NCBI RefSeq assembly: GCF_002954355.1 | Contig: NZ_MQVV01000012.1 | Coordinates: 558,001-622,000, forward strand | Source of the DNA: Nonlabens tegetincola | Lineage (GTDB): Bacteria > Bacteroidota > Bacteroidia > Flavobacteriales > Flavobacteriaceae | Direction of reading: 5' to 3' | Length of the DNA stretch: 64,000 nucleotides | Shown: piece by piece, positions 58,806 to 64,000 of the stretch | Position numbering within the stretch: the first letter of the stretch is position 1 | Layout of the letters: each line of letters starts with the position of its first letter | Notes under the pieces: model-generated | Database searches by the model: none | What the model was told of the DNA's origin: nothing | Seen by the model: the letters and a program-made list of their open reading frames with translations, nothing else | Translations under genes and position numbers: made by a program

Positions 58806-60140
58806 GTGAACCTAGTATCATATAAACAAGAATTTTTTACTAATTACAAAATTGCCTATCCTATAGTTTTAGGACAGGTAGCTCATTTATTAGTAGCGTT
58901 GGCTGATAATGTTATGGTAGGTAAACTGGGAGATGCTCCTCTTGCAGCAGTATCCTTGGGAAACACCCTTATCTATATTGCATTAAGTATTGGTATTGGG
59001 TTCTCCTTCGCTATAACGCCATTAGTATCTACAGCACAAGGTCAGGAAAATTGGACCAAGGTTAAAAGGATTCTAGACAACGGAGTGTTCCTATCCTTTA
59101 TTATGGGAATATTACTCACTACATTACTTATAGTGGCAGAACCTCTATTATTTTACATGGATCAACCAGCAGAAGTTGTTGAACTCGCGATTCCGTACAT
59201 GCATATTGTCTCTATATCCATGGTGCCATTAATGTTATTTCAGGCCTTCAAGCAATTTTCTGATGGGTTGAGTCTTACTAAACATGCAATGAACGCTGCA
59301 ATTATTGCAAACGTGATAAACGTAATGTTGAACTATCTATTAATTTATGGAGAGTTTGGTTTTCCAAAATTAGGATTAGTAGGTGCAGCATGGGGTACTT
59401 TAGTATCTAGAATAATCATGGTGATAATAATTTATATTTCGCTTTCGCGAAAACCGAGTCTACACCAACAATTCAAGGGTCCAATATTTATATCTAAGAC
59501 CAATATCACTAAAATCTTATCGTTAGGATTCCCCACTGCATTGCAAATGTTGTTTGAAGTGTCTCTTTTTACAGGAGCAATATTTTTATCTGGTATGTTG
59601 GGAACAAAACATCAGGCTGCAAATCAAATTGCATTGAATTTATCTGCATTAACATTTATGTTCGGTATAGGATTAGGAGTTACAGCTACTATTCGAGTAG
59701 GAAACCAACTAGGGAAAAGAAATTTCGCTTACATGAAGCAAATTGTAAAAAGCTTATTTTTTATGGTTCTAGTAATTGAGATCCTATTCATGTGTTTATT
59801 CTTCATCGGAAGAAATTACCTGCCTTGGATTTATATAAACGATACAGAGGTTATACAGATAGCCTCACATTTATTGCTAATAGCAGCAATTTTTCAGGTT
59901 AGTGACGGAATACAAGTTTTCCTTTTAGGATTATTGCGTGGATTGCATGATGTTTGGTATCCTAGTTTATTTTGCCTTATAAGTTATTGGTGCATTGGAT
60001 TTCCTTTGGCGTATTACTTGGGGCTACACACTTATTTATCTTCAATGGGTATATGGGTAGCCTTATTAATTGCGTTAACATCATCGGCAACTATGATGTT
60101 TTTCAGATATAAGTATTTAGTGAGAAGGATTGCAATGTAG
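58806..60140 (+). CDS. MATE family efflux transporter (GTG start)
   Basis: A 444-residue inner-membrane pump with 12 hydrophobic segments in two MatE repeats (PIVLGQVAHLLVALADNVMVGKLGDAPLAAVSLGN and its second-half counterpart LSLGFPTALQMLFEVSLFTGAIFLSGMLGTKHQAANQIALNLSAL). It exports cationic drugs or metabolites in exchange for H+ or Na+. The start is GTG at 58806; no ATG precedes the conserved N-terminus, and the -7 box supports this position. A degenerate palindrome copy encodes L-S-R-K in a loop near residue 214. Confidence 0.93.
   Translation: MNLVSYKQEFFTNYKIAYPIVLGQVAHLLVALADNVMVGKLGDAPLAAVSLGNTLIYIALSIGIGFSFAITPLVSTAQGQENWTKVKRILDNGVFLSFIMGILLTTLLIVAEPLLFYMDQPAEVVELAIPYMHIVSISMVPLMLFQAFKQFSDGLSLTKHAMNAAIIANVINVMLNYLLIYGEFGFPKLGLVGAAWGTLVSRIIMVIIIYISLSRKPSLHQQFKGPIFISKTNITKILSLGFPTALQMLFEVSLFTGAIFLSGMLGTKHQAANQIALNLSALTFMFGIGLGVTATIRVGNQLGKRNFAYMKQIVKSLFFMVLVIEILFMCLFFIGRNYLPWIYINDTEVIQIASHLLLIAAIFQVSDGIQVFLLGLLRGLHDVWYPSLFCLISYWCIGFPLAYYLGLHTYLSSMGIWVALLIALTSSATMMFFRYKYLVRRIAM
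59440..59455. repeat. 16-bp palindromic repeat, copy 14 (inside MATE gene, degenerate)
   Basis: CGCTTTCGCGAAAACC: one mismatch within the 14-bp core. It is read as S-L-S-R-K-P in the MATE transporter, the alternative frame also used in marR. Confidence 0.85.
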
Positions 60141-60305
60141 TTTTAAGTTTCTTAAAAGTACAAGTATTATGTCTATTTACGAATAGATAAGGGATTATAT
60201 ATTGTGATTAAAAAAGTTTTGATTTTTTCATTTTGTAAGTAAGTGATTTGAAGGTGTTTAAGGATGGGTTGTAATTTTTTTCATTTTTTTTGTCGCAAAA
60301 GTTTG

Positions 60306-60334
60306 TTTGGTAAGAAAAAGTGTGTGTATATTTG
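60306..60334 (+). promoter_or_regulatory. rRNA operon promoter (-33 and -7 elements)
   Basis: TTTG (60306-60309), 17 bases, then TATATTTG (60327-60334): the full Bacteroidota -33/-7 pattern, the best promoter in the window. The DNA just upstream is rich in T tracts. Expected start of transcription is about 60340. Confidence 0.8.
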
Positions 60335-60454
60335 CACCCGCTTTGGGAAACAATGATGTTTACATAAAGCGATAGTTCTTCAAAAAGGTTGGAAATATTT
60401 GTAGCGGATTGTGAGGATTTCGCATCAAATTTTCGGTCTAGATATTTTGAAGTA

Positions 60455-60465
60455 GTTCATTGAAA
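60455..60465 (+). promoter_or_regulatory. boxA-like antitermination element in the rRNA leader
   Basis: GTTCATTGAAA resembles the boxA GCTCTTTAACA bound by NusB/NusE. A near-identical GTTCATTGACA lies before 23S at 62572. The pairing of the two positions with rRNA genes supports the assignment. Confidence 0.5.
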
Positions 60466-60617
60466 ATAATGATTGACAGCACAGCGATACTGTTTTTGTA
60501 TTGATTAATACAAAGGCAAGTATTGGTAAGAAAATAAAAATAGACACATGTACGCTAATTGAGGGTTCTTAAAAGAGGTTTTTGGAGTTATTCTAATAAA
60601 TGATCTTTAAAAGATTC

Positions 60618-62144
<1,527 letters not shown>

Positions 62145-62260
62145 CTGGAGTTCCTGAAATAATGGAACGAAACAAGGGATAGTTTCAAGACCTTTAACAC
62201 TCAATTAGTGTGTGTTTATTTTAAAAAGCAAGTCAATCAAGAAATAGTCGCAAGACACTC

Positions 62261-62334
62261 AGTCTCATAGCTCAGCTGGTTAGAGCGCTACACTGATAAT
62301 GTAGAGGTCGGCAGTTCGAGTCTGCCTGAGACTA
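62261..62334 (+). tRNA. tRNA-Ile (GAT anticodon)
   Basis: A 74-base tRNA in the 16S-23S spacer. Acceptor stem AGTCTCA pairs with TGAGACT, the anticodon GAT lies at 62295-62297, and the T-loop is GTTCGAG. CCA is not encoded. Confidence 0.97.
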
Positions 62335-62467
62335 CGATGTCTTAGGTAGTTATTGAGTAGATAATTATAGCTAAGAGATAAAGTTCATTTATAGAATTTT
62401 AATGGAAATTCTAGAGGTTGAGGATTCTAAATTCGATATTCTAAATTCAGTATTTAGGATTCGTCAT

Positions 62468-62541
62468 GGGGAATTAGCTCAGCTGGCTAGAGCGCCTGCC
62501 TTGCACGCAGGAGGTCATCGGTTCGACTCCGATATTCTCCA
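62468..62541 (+). tRNA. tRNA-Ala (TGC anticodon)
   Basis: A 74-base tRNA in the 16S-23S spacer. Acceptor stem GGGGAAT pairs with ATTCTCC (one G-T pair), the anticodon TGC lies at 62502-62504, and the T-loop is GTTCGAC. CCA is not encoded. Confidence 0.97.
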
Positions 62542-62571
62542 CGAATGATTAGTAGAGATTAATCATTAAAC

Positions 62572-62582
62572 GTTCATTGACA
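62572..62582 (+). promoter_or_regulatory. boxA-like element before 23S rRNA
   Basis: GTTCATTGACA, sharing its first nine bases with the leader element at 60455 and resembling bacterial boxA. Suggests antitermination is renewed before the 23S gene. Confidence 0.5.
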
Positions 62583-62651
62583 TTTTGAAAAGATCAAAAC
62601 GAGCATTAGTTCTAATATTAATTAGGATTAATACAAGATAGAAAAAATAAT

Positions 62652-62677
62652 ATTACTATATATCGTTGTATAGTAAT
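62652..62677 (+). other. Hairpin just upstream of 23S rRNA
   Basis: Perfect nine-base-pair inverted repeat (62652-62660 with 62669-62677) around an eight-base loop, ending a few bases before the expected 23S 5' end. It may guide rRNA processing. Confidence 0.5.
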
Positions 62678-62682
62678 AGGTA

Positions 62683-64000
<1,318 letters not shown>

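Larger units (their letters stand above)
60141..60617 (+). other. Non-coding leader region of the rRNA operon
   Basis: These 477 bases contain no credible gene. They hold the 3' flank of the MATE gene, an AT-rich upstream stretch, the rRNA promoter (60306-60334), a leader of about 275 bases with a boxA-like element, and the 16S precursor sequence. Confidence 0.8.

Noticed and set aside
2835-59455. The palindrome as an insertion sequence, REP or CRISPR repeat
   Set aside because: Copies are single, evenly spaced, lack target duplications or flanking unique spacers, and appear not to add codons to host genes.

Overview
The window is chromosomal DNA of a low-GC member of the Flavobacteriaceae (phylum Bacteroidota). 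Several things support this: promoters of the TANNTTTG (-7) type, 16S/tRNA-Ile/tRNA-Ala/23S order with flavobacterial-type rRNA sequence, a 1133-residue SecA without a zinc tail, Lacal_2735/DUF6952/DUF6268/GIN-domain families, and many Bacteroidota-style lipoproteins. A Nonlabens/Dokdonia-like marine genus would fit, but I cannot prove the genus from sequence alone. There is no prophage, integron, CRISPR array, insertion sequence or obvious genomic island; most of it is housekeeping DNA.

Layout. 0-11 kb: DUF4197 and unknown lipoproteins, a peroxiredoxin/thioredoxin/DUF6952 operon, an RhlE-like helicase, an NhaC antiporter, trxB, and a DUF4870-PadR-PspC operon followed by a GIN-domain protein with its own promoter. 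11-16.5 kb: a menaquinone cluster (DUF4442, menC, CPBP protease, menE) running into rlmF, a Lacal_2735 protein and a fructosamine-kinase-like protein. 16.5-29.5 kb: dnaA with a tyrosine phosphatase, a thioesterase, a flavin-type oxidase, ribD-EamA-IMPACT, GNAT-Nudix, an ABC exporter whose permease is fused to an M1 peptidase, and a GH53 galactanase. 29.7-38 kb: argS, a DEVD-type helicase, an OmpH chaperone, a SulP transporter with carbonic anhydrase, a frameshifted membrane protein and meaB. 38-50.5 kb: secA, a PduO-type cobalamin adenosyltransferase, a MarR-YceI unit, an outer-membrane barrel, a peptide-binding lipoprotein, DUF2141, an epimerase and a second YceI. 50.7-60 kb: grpE-dnaJ, then a six-gene tightly coupled operon (ABC ATPase, permease, MscS, DUF6268 barrel, sigma-54 response regulator without DNA-binding domain, PPK2), and a MATE pump. 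60.3 kb to the end: a ribosomal RNA operon, with 23S running off the window.

The strongest unexplained signal is a 16-bp perfect palindrome, CGCTTTCGCGAAAGCG. Its 14-bp core occurs 12 times exactly and twice with one mismatch between 2.8 and 59.5 kb. The sites are spaced quasi-regularly (about 3.0-6.8 kb apart, mean about 4.4 kb, never clustered). Half lie between genes and half inside or across coding sequence, where they are read as A-F-A-K-A or L-S-R-K without visibly lengthening the protein. That looks like a selected genome-wide DNA word rather than a transposable element.

A second regulatory signal links the marR gene to both yceI genes: the element TTAATTGTANNTACA lies upstream of all three, identical over 15 bases at two places about 5.9 kb apart, and it touches the marR -7 box. 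Other items to revisit are a homopolymer frameshift (7 T) in a membrane protein gene at 36.5 kb, near-leaderless divergent promoters for ribD and an acetyltransferase, and two short promoter-plus-terminator units that could be small RNAs.
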